DNA from: Streptococcus anginosus subsp. whileyi MAS624
GTDB lineage: Bacteria > Bacillota > Bacilli > Lactobacillales > Streptococcaceae
NCBI RefSeq assembly: GCF_000478925.1
Contig: NZ_AP013072.1
Span: forward strand, 102,501-166,500
Length of the DNA: 64,000 nucleotides
Direction of reading: 5' to 3'
Part shown: positions 53,920-62,619 of the stretch, one piece after another
How positions within the stretch are numbered: position 1 is the first letter of the stretch
Layout of the letters: the number at the start of each line of letters is the position of its first letter
The notes under the pieces: generated by a model
Seen by the model: only the letters and a program-made list of their open reading frames with translations
Told to the model about the DNA's origin: nothing
Database searches by the model: none
Made by a program: the position numbers and the translations under genes

Positions 53920-55272
53920 ATGGCAGATATTGATGAATTGCGAGCACAACCGCAGGATATTTTAGCAGAGCAATCTGTTTTAGGTGCGATTTTTATTGAT
54001 GAAAGTAAGCTGGTGTTTGTTCGTGAATATATCGAGCCAACTGACTTCTTTAAATATGCCAATCGGTTAATTTTTAAAGCGATGATTGACTTGGCAGATC
54101 GAGGCGATGCCATTGATGCGACAACTGTTCGTAATATTTTAGACAGTCAGGGTGATTTGCAAAATATTGGTGGCTTGTCTTACTTGGTTGAAGTGGTCAA
54201 CTCAGTACCGACTTCTGCCAATGCTGAATATTATGCTAAGATTGTAGCAGAAAAGGCTGTTTTGCGCCGGTTGATTGCGCGGTTGACAGACTCTATCAAT
54301 CTAGCTTATGATGGTGCCAGTCCTGCAGATGAAATCATTGCTGGGGCTGAAAAAGCGCTGATCGATGTTAGTGAAAATGCTAGTCGAAGCGGCTTTAAAA
54401 ATATTAAAGAGATTTTGAATCTTAACTTTGGTAGCTTGGAAACGCGGTCTCAGCAAACTTCTGATATTACAGGGATTGCGACAGGTTATCAAGACTTGGA
54501 TCACATGACCACAGGACTGCATGAAGAAGAGTTAATCATCGTGGCAGCTCGTCCAGCGGTCGGTAAAACAGCTTTTGCTCTCAATATTGCTCAAAATATT
54601 GGAACAAAGCTAGATAAAACAGTCGCTATCTTTTCTTTAGAAATGGGGGCAGAAAGCCTAGTAGACCGAATGCTGGCAGCAGAGGGGTTGATTGAATCAC
54701 ATTCAATCCGTACAGGACAATTGACGGATGAAGAATGGAGCAAGTATGCGATTGCACAAGGAAATCTAGCAGAAGCTAGCATTTACATTGACGATACTCC
54801 AGGAATTCGAATCACAGAGATTCGTTCACGTGCTCGAAAATTAGCGCAAGAAACAGGAAATCTTGGATTGATCTTGATTGACTACTTGCAGTTGATTACA
54901 GGAACTGGTCGGGAAAATCGCCAGCAAGAGGTTTCGGAAATTTCTCGTCAATTAAAGATTTTAGCAAAAGAGCTGAAAGTGCCAGTTATTGCATTGAGCC
55001 AATTATCACGGAGCGTGGAGCAACGCCAAGACAAACGGCCTGTTTTATCAGATATTCGTGAGTCGGGTTCTATTGAGCAGGATGCAGATATTGTTGCATT
55101 TTTATATCGAGATGACTACTATGAACGCGGCGGTGAAGAACCTGAAGGGCTTCCAAACAACAAGGTTGAAGTGATTATCGAAAAGAACCGTAGCGGTGCG
55201 CGTGGTACGGTAGAATTGATTTTCCAAAAAGAATACAATAAGTTTTCAAGTATTTCCAAGAGAGAGGAATAA
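53920..55272 (+). CDS. dnaB: Replicative DNA helicase DnaB (DnaC in Bacillus naming)
   Basis: The hexameric helicase unwinds the replication fork. The 450-residue protein has the N-terminal primase-interaction domain (PQDILAEQSVLGAIF) and a RecA-type motor with Walker A AARPAVGKTAFALNIA, LILIDYLQLI and DIRESGSIEQDADIV. No intein is present. Confidence 0.98.
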   Translation: MADIDELRAQPQDILAEQSVLGAIFIDESKLVFVREYIEPTDFFKYANRLIFKAMIDLADRGDAIDATTVRNILDSQGDLQNIGGLSYLVEVVNSVPTSANAEYYAKIVAEKAVLRRLIARLTDSINLAYDGASPADEIIAGAEKALIDVSENASRSGFKNIKEILNLNFGSLETRSQQTSDITGIATGYQDLDHMTTGLHEEELIIVAARPAVGKTAFALNIAQNIGTKLDKTVAIFSLEMGAESLVDRMLAAEGLIESHSIRTGQLTDEEWSKYAIAQGNLAEASIYIDDTPGIRITEIRSRARKLAQETGNLGLILIDYLQLITGTGRENRQQEVSEISRQLKILAKELKVPVIALSQLSRSVEQRQDKRPVLSDIRESGSIEQDADIVAFLYRDDYYERGGEEPEGLPNNKVEVIIEKNRSGARGTVELIFQKEYNKFSSISKREE

Positions 55273-55275
55273 ATA

Positions 55276-55548
55276 ATGAGTGATGCATTTACAGATGTTG
55301 CAAAAATGAGAAAAATCAAAGAAGAAATCAAAGCCCATGAGGGCAAAATGGTAGAAATGACTCTTGAAAATGGTCGTAAACGTCAAAAAAATAAGAAAGG
55401 GCGCTTGATTGAAGTTTATCCTTCTTTGTTTATCGTTGAATATACAAGTAATGGAGGTCAACCAGGTGAGATTGAAAACACTTATGTCGAATCTTATACT
55501 TATTCAGATATTTTAACAGAGAAAAATCTCATTCGTTATTTGGATTGA
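55276..55548 (+). CDS. veg: Veg family protein (DUF1021)
   Basis: The 90-residue protein (KMRKIKEEIKAHEGKMVEMTLENGRKR; VYPSLFIVEY; YTYSDILTEKNLIRY) is the Veg family, small and abundant in Firmicutes; Bacillus Veg affects biofilm matrix regulation. It lies 3 bp after dnaB and is likely cotranscribed. Role in streptococci is unknown. Confidence 0.9.
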   Translation: MSDAFTDVAKMRKIKEEIKAHEGKMVEMTLENGRKRQKNKKGRLIEVYPSLFIVEYTSNGGQPGEIENTYVESYTYSDILTEKNLIRYLD

Positions 55549-55605
55549 GAATAAATAGGTTTTAATGGCGAAAAACTGCTTTGATTGATGTGGCTGGAGT
55601 GAAAA

Positions 55606-56238
55606 ATGATTAAAAATCTAGTTTTTGATTTTGGCAATGTTTTAATTGAATGGAATCCTGTTAAGATTTTAGCTGCTTTTGTAAAAGATGAAGGAGACCG
55701 TAAGTGCGTCAAGGCTGCTATTTTTGATTCGGGGCTTTGGGCTCAGACCGATACTGGAGAATTAACTTTGGAGGAAGCCATTCAGGCGGCTCAAACATTG
55801 CTAGATAGTTCTTACTCTGCCACTGTTGAGGCTATTTTTACTCATTGGTATGAGACAGTAGATGTTTATCATCAGCTACAAGAGAAAATTTTTGAATGGG
55901 CTCAGCTGGGATATGGCGTTTATATTTTGTCTACTACAAGTGAGATATTTTATGCAGTTGAAAATGCAGGTTTATTACCGATGACGAAAGTTTTGACTGG
56001 GAAAATCCTTTCTTACGAAGTAGGGTATGCAAAGCCAGATAAAAGCATCTATCAAAAGTTACTAGCTCAATACGCATTACAAGCTAATCAATGTGTATTT
56101 ATAGATGATTTACAGGTTAATTTAGATGTCGCTAAAAGTCTAGGATTTGAAACTATTTTAGCAACATCTGAACAGCAAAATATAATTGCGATAGAGGAAT
56201 TGTTGAAGAAAAAAGGTTATTTTCATAGAAAGAAATAA
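55606..56238 (+). CDS. HAD-superfamily hydrolase, subfamily IA
   Basis: The 210-residue protein has motif I FDFGNVLIEWNP, motif II ILSTTS, a conserved Lys in GYAKPDKSIYQKLL and motif IV VFIDDLQVNLDVAKSLGF, matching the YihX-like or haloacid dehalogenase group. Motif I has DFG rather than DxD spacing with a Gly, common in this subgroup. Substrate unknown. Confidence 0.82.
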   Translation: MIKNLVFDFGNVLIEWNPVKILAAFVKDEGDRKCVKAAIFDSGLWAQTDTGELTLEEAIQAAQTLLDSSYSATVEAIFTHWYETVDVYHQLQEKIFEWAQLGYGVYILSTTSEIFYAVENAGLLPMTKVLTGKILSYEVGYAKPDKSIYQKLLAQYALQANQCVFIDDLQVNLDVAKSLGFETILATSEQQNIIAIEELLKKKGYFHRKK

Positions 56239-56246
56239 TCTGGTAA

Positions 56247-56276
56247 AAATCCGTCTTTACAGATAGGATTTTTTTT
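56247..56276 (+). terminator. Terminator after the HAD gene
   Basis: AAATCC, TCT and their partners AGA, GGATTT make an interrupted stem with a T8 tail, placed just before the rpsD promoter. Confidence 0.65.
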
Positions 56277-56278
56277 GA

Positions 56279-56444
56279 TATAATAGTTTTTGTGTGAAAT
56301 AGCAGCAGGAGGGCATGAAGCTCGTCAACAGAATATTAGCTATAAAAGTAGCCTTGGCTGTTTAGGCGAAAATGTTCTGCACGAATCAGGGCTTTCTAAG
56401 TGACTATTTCCTCAAATTATTATTTTTTACAGGAGGACATTTTT
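56279..56444 (+). promoter_or_regulatory. rpsD promoter and structured leader
   Basis: An extended -10 (TGATATAAT, TATAAT at 56279) is followed by about 155 nt of leader. In it AGAATATT pairs with AATGTTCT around an inner hairpin (AGCCTTGGCT region), before a strong ribosome binding site, AGGAGGAC. Many Firmicutes repress rpsD translation by S4 binding to such a leader, so this is a candidate autoregulatory element. Fold drawn by eye only. Confidence 0.55.
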
Positions 56445-57056
56445 ATGTCACGTTATACAGGACCATCTTGGAAACAAGCTCGTCGTTTGGGTCTTTCACT
56501 TACAGGTACAGGGAAAGAATTGGCACGTCGTAACTACGTACCAGGTCAACATGGACCAAACAACCGTAGCAAATTGTCAGAATACGGTTTGCAATTGGCT
56601 GAAAAACAAAAACTTCGTTTTACTTACGGTGTAGGTGAAAAACAATTCCGTAACTTGTTCGTACAAGCAACTAAAATCAAAGGCGGAATCCTTGGTTTTA
56701 ACTTCATGCTTCTTTTGGAACGTCGTTTGGATAACGTTGTTTATCGTCTTGGACTTGCAACTACTCGTCGTCAAGCTCGTCAATTCGTAAACCACGGTCA
56801 TATCCTTGTTGACGGAAAACGTGTAGATATTCCTAGCTACCGTGTATCTGTTGGTCAAGTGATTTCAGTTCGTGAAAAATCACTTAAAGTACCTGCAATT
56901 CTTGAAGCGGTTGAAGCAACTCTTGGACGTCCAGCATTTGTATCATTTGATGCTGAAAAATTAGAAGGTTCATTGACTCGCCTTCCAGAACGCGATGAAG
57001 TCAACCCAGAAATCAACGAAGCGCTTGTCGTTGAATACTATAACAAACAACTTTAA
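56445..57056 (+). CDS. rpsD: 30S ribosomal protein S4
   Basis: The 203-residue primary-binding protein of the small subunit starts [21 protein letters not shown] and has the S4 domain ([29 protein letters not shown], by segments). Start at 56445 with the ribosome binding site AGGAGGACATTTTT; the frame opens further upstream in the leader but that is not used. Non-zinc type of S4 as usual in streptococci. Confidence 0.98.
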   Translation: MSRYTGPSWKQARRLGLSLTGTGKELARRNYVPGQHGPNNRSKLSEYGLQLAEKQKLRFTYGVGEKQFRNLFVQATKIKGGILGFNFMLLLERRLDNVVYRLGLATTRRQARQFVNHGHILVDGKRVDIPSYRVSVGQVISVREKSLKVPAILEAVEATLGRPAFVSFDAEKLEGSLTRLPERDEVNPEINEALVVEYYNKQL

Positions 57057-57070
57057 TCGATGGATTATCA

Positions 57071-57099
57071 GAAGTTGGGATTTCCCCAGCTTCTTTTTT
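57071..57099 (+). terminator. Terminator after rpsD
   Basis: GAAGTTGGG pairs with CCCAGCTTC (one G-T pair) and is followed by TTTTTT. Confidence 0.85.
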
Positions 57100-57117
57100 G
57101 TTGTAAAGATTACGAAG

Positions 57118-57152
57118 AAAAGCCCTAGAGAGCTTGTGGGTGCTACTAGGGC
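57118..57152 (-). terminator. Terminator of the TetR regulator gene
   Basis: On the minus strand GCCCTAG and CTAGGGC form a 7-bp stem with a 17-nt loop, followed by TTTTCTTC. Confidence 0.6.
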
Positions 57153-57169
57153 AAGGTATAAGAAATATT

Positions 57170-57703
57170 CTAATACAGCATTTTTAAAAGGAAATCTGCC
57201 ATTTGTTCGGGGCTTTCTTTTTTTCCTCTGGAAATCCACATTTGACAGACACCGAAAAAGGCATTTGTGAGATAAACATAGCTGTACTCTTTTTCTACTT
57301 GACTCAGCAATTTGCTACTGAAGCGATCTTGTAGGTCTTCGGCTAGCATAATTTGGAATTTATGGCGTAAAAAAGTTTGGATTTCTTTGGTTCCGTTTTC
57401 TGTCAATAAGGCAGAAAGGAGAGATTCGCGTGTGAGAAAATCAAAAACTTCTATAATGGCATTGCGCTTATCTTGGGCATACTTATCAAAAATGTATTCT
57501 AATTTATGAAAAAGTTTTTGCTGATAATGCTCAATCATGTCATATTTATCTTTATAATGCGTGTAAAAACTACTGCGACTAATGCCGGCAGTCTTGGTCA
57601 ACTTGACAGTACTAATCTGGTCGAATGATTCGTGTTCCAGTAGCTCTACCATCGCGTTTTCAATAATCATTTTTGTTTTTTGGCGCTTGTTACTTTCTGC
57701 CAT
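57170..57703 (-). CDS. TetR-family transcriptional regulator
   Basis: The 177-residue protein has an N-terminal TetR helix-turn-helix (KMIIENAMVELLEHESFDQISTVKLTKTAGISRSSFYTHYKDKYDM, by segments) and a helical ligand domain. I start at MAESNKRQ (57703, AGAGGAAAACTAAT upstream); the frame can open 11 codons earlier, into the operator. It is divergent from the Pip-type gene, and three copies of an inverted repeat in between suggest it represses both genes. Confidence 0.9.
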   Translation of the reverse strand: MAESNKRQKTKMIIENAMVELLEHESFDQISTVKLTKTAGISRSSFYTHYKDKYDMIEHYQQKLFHKLEYIFDKYAQDKRNAIIEVFDFLTRESLLSALLTENGTKEIQTFLRHKFQIMLAEDLQDRFSSKLLSQVEKEYSYVYLTNAFFGVCQMWISRGKKESPEQMADFLLKMLY

Positions 57704-57728
57704 ATTAGTTTTCCTCTTTTGAACAAAT

Positions 57729-57862
57729 TTATACAACGTGTCTAAAATTGAAATTTTTCTCTTGTGAAAAATTTCAGAAACTGTATAATCTATTATATCA
57801 AATATTTAGACAATGTGTATAAAAATATTTCAAAAAATAAAATTTTTATACAGAGTGTCTAA
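57729..57862. promoter_or_regulatory. Three operators TTATACA-N3-TGTCTAA between tetR and the pip-type gene
   Basis: TTATACAACGTGTCTAA (57729-57745), the reverse-oriented TTAGACAATGTGTATAA (57806-57822) and TTATACAGAGTGTCTAA (57846-57862) are near-identical 17-bp imperfect palindromes. One sits before each start codon, and the middle one near the promoters. This is a typical layout for a TetR repressor controlling itself and its neighbour. Confidence 0.85.
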
Positions 57863-57877
57863 GATAGAGGAGAAAAA

Positions 57878-60550
57878 ATGTTCAAAGAATGGAAAGCAAT
57901 TTTCAAAAAACCAATTTTTGTGATTGTCATGATTGGTGTTTCCTTGATTCCTGCTCTTTATAATGTGATCTTTTTGAGCTCCATGTGGAATCCTTATGGT
58001 AAAGTTTCAGAATTGCCAGTAGCGGTTGTAAATAAAGACCAACATGAGACATTTAACAACAACACCTTATCCGTTGGTGATGATATGGTGAAAAGTCTTA
58101 AAAAGAATGATGCTTTAGATTTTCATTTTGTATCTGAAGCAAAGGCAAAGAAAGGTTTAGAGAAGGGTGATTATTATATGATTATCACGCTTCCAAGTGA
58201 TTTATCCCAAAAGGCAGCTAGTATTCTGGATAATAAACCACAAAAGATGCAGATTGATTATCAAACGTCTAGCGGGCACAGTTTTATTGCTAGTAAGATG
58301 AGTGATTCGGCTATGACGCGACTTCAACAAACTGTCGCAAACAATGTGACCAATACATACACGACATCGCTCTTCAAGAGTATGAATAGCTTGAAGAAAG
58401 GCATGATAACAGCTGCTTCTGGTAGTAGGCAACTCGCTTCTGGCGGTCAACAATTGAAAGAGGGTAGTCAAACCTTGACAGATAATTTGAATACTTTATC
58501 TAGCTCTAGCATGACGTTTGCAGACGGCGCTAATACATTGACGACAGGTTTGGGAACCTATACGCTTGGGGTGCGTCAGCTGTCAGACGGAATTGGTACG
58601 CTATCGACACGCCTTTCAGCTTATACGTCAGGTGTCGGTCAATTGGCTTCTGGGACAGATACGCTTTCAAAAGGTCTGACAGACTATACAAATGCTGTTG
58701 GTCAATTGGCTTCTGGCTCAGATACATTATCAAAAGGTCTGATAGGGTATACAAGTGCTGTTGGTCAATTGGCTGACGGTTCAGGGCAATTATCAGATGG
58801 CTTAACTACCTATACCAATAGTGTGGTAAATCTTGCAGGTGGCGCAAATCAATTAAACGGTCAATCGCAAAACTTATTAGCTGGGGTCAATCAATTGAGT
58901 GCTTCTAATGGAGAAATTCAAAAATTATCAAGCGGCGCGCATCAATTGGCCACGGGGCTGAACACGTTAATGACGACTGTTCAACAATCTGGCATGACTG
59001 CTGAACAAGTTCAAAAGCTACAGGATTTGCAAGCAGGTTTAACTGCTGTGCAAACCGCTCTTTCAACTGGATCAGACTTGTCAGCCGCTAAAGCGAGCAT
59101 GACGACTGCTTTGAACGATATGGAGACAGCTGCGAACACACTTGCCAATAGTGCGACGACAGACAAGGCTACGATTGCAACTAACGTGGCTGCTACAGCT
59201 GCTTATCAAAAGTTAAGTGCTAGTGAGCAATCAGAAATCAATGCTGCGATTTCACAAGCTCCAAGTCAAACCGCTACAGCTGCGGCAAACATGTTGACAA
59301 ATATTCAAGCGCTCAAGACGCAAGTGGCGAACTTGCCAGAGCAATCTTCTAATCAACAAAACATCGCTGTTATCGAACAAGCAAAAGGTGCGCTTTCAGA
59401 GCTTCAAACGAGCGCACAACAATCCCAAGCAAAAATTCTTGCAGCTTTGCAACAATCAACTGCGGGTGCTAATCAAGTAGCAGCAGGTATTGAACAATTG
59501 CAAAGGAGTTTAGCAACGGGTGCTGGTCGATTAGCAAAAGGTGTAACCGACTACACCAATGGGGTTGCTCAGATTACGGCAGGAGCTAATACCTTATCTG
59601 GCAATAGCGACCAATTGACATCTGGTATGGCAAAAATCAATTCTGGAGCTAATCAATTGGCGGCTAATAATGGTCAAATTGACGCTGGTTTAGCAAAATT
59701 AACAGACGGCGCTAGTCAATTAGTGAACAACTCTGCGGCTCTTGTGTCAGGGGCAGGCAAACTATCTGACGGTGCTGGTCAAATTGCGAATGGTTCTACG
59801 AAGCTGGCAGACGGCAGCTCAACTATCACGTCTAATCTGGGAGCACTTGTGTCGGGTGCGGACAGCTTAACAGCAGGTTTGACAGACGCCAAAGATCAAT
59901 TATCCACGGTGACAACCAATAAAGCCAACGCCAAGGCGCTTGCAAATCCATTGACAACGAAGAAAACAGATAAAGACCACGTTGGTAAAAATGGTATCGG
60001 TATGGCTCCATATATGATTTCTGTGGCACTTTTTGTAGCAGCGATTTCAACCAATATCATTTTTAACACGTTGCCCTCTGGTAAGAAACCTGAGACACGT
60101 ATGGAATGGCTGAAAGCACGTATTCAGGTCAATGGCGTTATTTCTCTCTTAGCAGGTTTGTTGGTGTATGGTGCGGTACATATGATTGGCTTAACCGCCA
60201 ACCATGAATGGACAACGCTTGGAATCATTCTTTTAACGAGCATGTGCTTCATGGCGGTGGTGACGGCTCTGGTAACGTGGGACACCAAGCTTGGTGCTTT
60301 CATTTCTTTGATTTTGTTATTGTTGCAACTAGCCTCTAGTGCAGGGACTTACCCACTGCCATTGACGGATAAGATTTTCCAAAATATCAATCCTTGGTTG
60401 CCAATGAGTTACTCTGTTTCGGCTTTGCGTCAAACAATTTCGATGACAGGGCAAGTCGGCGGACAAGTTGCCTTCATGACAATCGTTCTGCTGCTCTTTG
60501 TTGGTCTTGGTTTCTTGGTTTACAATCCAAATAAAAAAGAATTAGTTTAA
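57878..60550 (+). CDS. YhgE/Pip family membrane protein
   Basis: The 890-residue protein has one N-terminal membrane helix (about 12-33, IFVIVMIGVSLIPALYNVIFL), a long extracellular region dominated by heptad-like repeats (GVGQLASGTDTLSKGLTDYT and similar, about 170-690) and five or six C-terminal helices (about 715-885, ABC-2 permease-like). This is the architecture of Lactococcus Pip (phage infection protein) and Bacillus YhgE; the related EsaA belongs to type VII secretion, but no other T7SS gene is nearby. A surface or export role is likely. Expression is probably controlled by the divergent TetR. Confidence 0.9.
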   Translation: MFKEWKAIFKKPIFVIVMIGVSLIPALYNVIFLSSMWNPYGKVSELPVAVVNKDQHETFNNNTLSVGDDMVKSLKKNDALDFHFVSEAKAKKGLEKGDYYMIITLPSDLSQKAASILDNKPQKMQIDYQTSSGHSFIASKMSDSAMTRLQQTVANNVTNTYTTSLFKSMNSLKKGMITAASGSRQLASGGQQLKEGSQTLTDNLNTLSSSSMTFADGANTLTTGLGTYTLGVRQLSDGIGTLSTRLSAYTSGVGQLASGTDTLSKGLTDYTNAVGQLASGSDTLSKGLIGYTSAVGQLADGSGQLSDGLTTYTNSVVNLAGGANQLNGQSQNLLAGVNQLSASNGEIQKLSSGAHQLATGLNTLMTTVQQSGMTAEQVQKLQDLQAGLTAVQTALSTGSDLSAAKASMTTALNDMETAANTLANSATTDKATIATNVAATAAYQKLSASEQSEINAAISQAPSQTATAAANMLTNIQALKTQVANLPEQSSNQQNIAVIEQAKGALSELQTSAQQSQAKILAALQQSTAGANQVAAGIEQLQRSLATGAGRLAKGVTDYTNGVAQITAGANTLSGNSDQLTSGMAKINSGANQLAANNGQIDAGLAKLTDGASQLVNNSAALVSGAGKLSDGAGQIANGSTKLADGSSTITSNLGALVSGADSLTAGLTDAKDQLSTVTTNKANAKALANPLTTKKTDKDHVGKNGIGMAPYMISVALFVAAISTNIIFNTLPSGKKPETRMEWLKARIQVNGVISLLAGLLVYGAVHMIGLTANHEWTTLGIILLTSMCFMAVVTALVTWDTKLGAFISLILLLLQLASSAGTYPLPLTDKIFQNINPWLPMSYSVSALRQTISMTGQVGGQVAFMTIVLLLFVGLGFLVYNPNKKELV

Positions 60551-60554
60551 TCAA

Positions 60555-60722
60555 AAAGAGGCTGGGACACTAACATAATCACCCACAGGAAAATGAAATC
60601 GGGGAAGATGATGTATAAACAGTGTTCCAGACTCGTTTATTTCTAGAATAAAATTCAACCTTACGGGGTGGATGACAACATCGTTTTTTTACGAAATATC
60701 GATGTTTGTCCCACCCTTTTTA
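60555..60722. repeat. 168-bp palindromic intergenic element (MITE-like)
   Basis: GAGGCTGGGACAC at the left and TGTTTGTCCCACCC at the right pair around internal hairpins (ACATCG with CGATGT). It resembles the 47.58 kb element at its ends but differs inside. It sits between convergent genes and may act as a terminator for both. Confidence 0.7.
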
Positions 60723-61493
60723 AATCAAACCGAAATGGGCAAGGGCATGTGGAATGCCATTGTCATCATTAGAGCGCGTGATGAAAGTGGCTGCTTCTTT
60801 GACGGCTGTTTGGCTATTGCCCATTGCAATGGGATAATCTACTGTTTCAAACATGGTCAGGTCATTGAGTCCGTCTCCGAATGCGTAAGTCGGTGCTTCG
60901 TCTGCCAGCAAGGTCAGCAGGTGCTGAATCCCAGAGCCTTTGTTACAGCCGTGCGGCGTGATGTCTATCGAGTAGGGGCTGTTACGGAAAAAGTGCAGTT
61001 CAGGGATTTCTGTCTGATACTGGGTGTCTTTGTCAGGCTCCTCACTAAAAATGAGCAACATCTGACAAGGCTGGTTTTGATAAATGGTCGGACCGACTTG
61101 GGGCAGGTCTTGATGAAAATAGCGGAAATTCCGCTGAACGGTCAGACTGAGCGCCGTCACACGCATTTCTCCTTGCGAATAAAAACCGAGGTCGTGCTTA
61201 TTTTCCTTTGCCAGTTGCAGGAGCTTGAGAATGCTGTTTTGTGCAATTCGTCCTTCAAACAGGAATTGCTTTTCATGGAGGATTTCCATGCCATTTAGCA
61301 AGATAGCGGAATGAATCCCAGCGTCTTCCAGAACCGTCCCCATTTCTCCGCGCCCGCGCCCCGTACAGATAATAGGCAGAAAGCCGTTGGCTCGTAGTTG
61401 AGCAATGGCTGTTTTGTTGTCTGTTGGGACTTGTCCTTGGCTATCAACCAAGGTACCGTCAATATCAAAAAATACAAATCCGTTGTAAGTCAT
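60720..61493 (-). CDS. Cof-type HAD-IIB sugar/nucleotide phosphatase
   Basis: The 257-residue protein has motif I FFDIDGTLVDSQG, motif II CTGRGR, the C2B cap, and motif IV AFGDGLNDLTMFETVDYPIAMGNS, typical of Cof hydrolases (phosphorylated sugars or flavin/PLP phosphates). It probably follows the rgg-type gene in one transcript (18-bp gap). The long reverse-strand frame here is only its shadow. Confidence 0.9.
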   Translation of the reverse strand: MTYNGFVFFDIDGTLVDSQGQVPTDNKTAIAQLRANGFLPIICTGRGRGEMGTVLEDAGIHSAILLNGMEILHEKQFLFEGRIAQNSILKLLQLAKENKHDLGFYSQGEMRVTALSLTVQRNFRYFHQDLPQVGPTIYQNQPCQMLLIFSEEPDKDTQYQTEIPELHFFRNSPYSIDITPHGCNKGSGIQHLLTLLADEAPTYAFGDGLNDLTMFETVDYPIAMGNSQTAVKEAATFITRSNDDNGIPHALAHFGLI

Positions 61494-61510
61494 TTGCTTC
61501 TCCGTCTCTT

Positions 61511-62395
61511 TTAGGGTGCTGAAGTTCCACGTGAAACATGAGAGAAATGGGAAGTACGATGCTGTTTGACTTCTTCTTTCAAGTTTTCGAGCAAGGTCGT
61601 TTCTTCTGTCAACTCAAGTAACTGGAGACCTTTCTGGATAAGGGCGTCGTCTCCTTGGCAAATGCCTAGGCGAACCTGAGCAAAGCCGAGCTTGTCGTAT
61701 CGTTTGGTTTGCTTGGCGAGCGGTAAGATCATCTCGGTGATACGCTGGCAATCGTCAAGGCGGTTATTGAGAAAATAAACGGTGGAAAGATTGAATAAAA
61801 TAGAGGCTTGAGTTCCTTTGATGTTTTTATAATCATTATATTTTTCAAGATTGGTGAGAATTTTTTCGGTAATCTCCTGAATGGTTTCAATTGGAAAGAA
61901 GAAGAGAATAACACCTAACAGACGAAAGTCACTTTCGTACCAGACATCTCGCTTTTCTAAGTCTGTCCAAATTTGCTCTGCCAATTGTTTTGCTTTATCG
62001 CTAAAGTTATGCTCTCGTACTTCCATAGTAATATTGATTGTGGAGAGAATATTTTGGATTGGCAAATCATGTTTGACTTTTTTAAGATGTTCTTCGCATA
62101 GATGAGCAATTTTTTTAAGTTCTGTATTATTAACAATAGATAAGTGGTTTGACATTTGATTGATAATCACTTGTCTTGTCCGCGGTTTATAGTAATTACA
62201 AATATATTCAAATTCCCCAAAGCTCATGTCAATCTGGTGGAGCAGAAATTCCATGGTTTCATAGCTGGGAACGGATTGGTTGCTTTCAAACTTGGAAAGA
62301 TTGGAGCGAGAAATCCAATCTCCGCAAATCTCTTGCTGGGTGATTCCCTTTGCTTTTCGAATCGTCTTGTAAACTGTGCCAATATCCCAACGCAT
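61511..62395 (-). CDS. Rgg/MutR-family transcriptional regulator
   Basis: The 294-residue protein has an N-terminal helix-turn-helix (IGTVYKTIRKAKGITQQEICGDWISRSNLSKFESNQSVPSYETM, by segments) and a long helical repeat domain, the plan of Rgg peptide-binding regulators (RRNPP superfamily). A good ribosome binding site (AAGGAGTCGCC) precedes its ATG. It is divergent from a 28-codon hydrophobic peptide ORF and a secreted-protein gene. Rgg regulators often sense a small peptide encoded next to them, so it probably controls that cassette. A parS-like site lies near its 3' end. Confidence 0.9.
   Translation of the reverse strand: MRWDIGTVYKTIRKAKGITQQEICGDWISRSNLSKFESNQSVPSYETMEFLLHQIDMSFGEFEYICNYYKPRTRQVIINQMSNHLSIVNNTELKKIAHLCEEHLKKVKHDLPIQNILSTINITMEVREHNFSDKAKQLAEQIWTDLEKRDVWYESDFRLLGVILFFFPIETIQEITEKILTNLEKYNDYKNIKGTQASILFNLSTVYFLNNRLDDCQRITEMILPLAKQTKRYDKLGFAQVRLGICQGDDALIQKGLQLLELTEETTLLENLKEEVKQHRTSHFSHVSRGTSAP
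61523..61538. promoter_or_regulatory. parS-like site at the end of the rgg-type gene
   Basis: AGTTCCACGTGAAACA matches the parS consensus at 14 of 16 positions. It is about 42 kb from oriC, the farthest of the four candidates, and the weakest with 26217. Confidence 0.55.
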
Positions 62396-62436
62396 AGGCG
62401 ACTCCTTGTGTTAAATATTAAATGTGAAAATAGTGG

Positions 62437-62453
62437 GCATTTTGTGAATGCCT
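62437..62453. promoter_or_regulatory. Inverted repeat in the rgg-peptide divergent promoter region
   Basis: GGCATTTTGTGAATGCC is a perfect 6+6 palindrome with a 5-bp spacer, 42 bp upstream of the 28-codon ORF. It overlaps the expected -35 position for an AT-rich -10 (TATATCATAT, about 62466). Candidate Rgg binding site. Confidence 0.5.
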
Positions 62454-62494
62454 TTTCATCATATTATATCATATAGATGAAAGGAGAAAAAGTG

Positions 62495-62581
62495 ATGAAG
62501 AAAAAATATCTTTTTTATTTGTTCTTTGCAATAATGGTAGCTGTATCTTTAGCTCCATGGCTTCCGACCGAGTTAATGTAA
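62495..62581 (+). CDS. Short hydrophobic peptide ORF next to rgg (28 aa)
   Basis: A 28-codon frame begins MKKKYLFYLFFAIMVAVS and ends APWLPTELM. It has a strong ribosome binding site (AAAGGAGAAAAAGTG) and lies divergent from the Rgg regulator. Lys-rich N-terminus plus hydrophobic core resembles secreted pheromone precursors, with a proline/tryptophan-containing tail that could be the active peptide. It is longer than, and lacks the typical ending of, classical SHP2/SHP3 peptides, so I call it a candidate pheromone only. It could also be a remnant signal peptide. Confidence 0.6.
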   Translation: MKKKYLFYLFFAIMVAVSLAPWLPTELM

Positions 62582-62619
62582 GGATATTTATATTTGTGAA
62601 AAGAATAGAGGTGAAACCA

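Noticed and set aside
57878..60550. EsaA component of a type VII secretion system
   Set aside because: The YhgE/Pip domain is shared, but no WXG100, EssC or other T7SS genes are nearby and the flanking TetR suggests a stand-alone gene.
60672..61298. 208-codon plus-strand frame
   Set aside because: It is antisense to an intact Cof-type HAD gene with all its motifs; the frame is a compositional shadow.
62495..62581. Classical SHP2/SHP3 pheromone
   Set aside because: It is longer (28 against about 22-23 residues) and lacks the characteristic hydrophobic IIxVGG-type ending, so only a general pheromone candidate is claimed.
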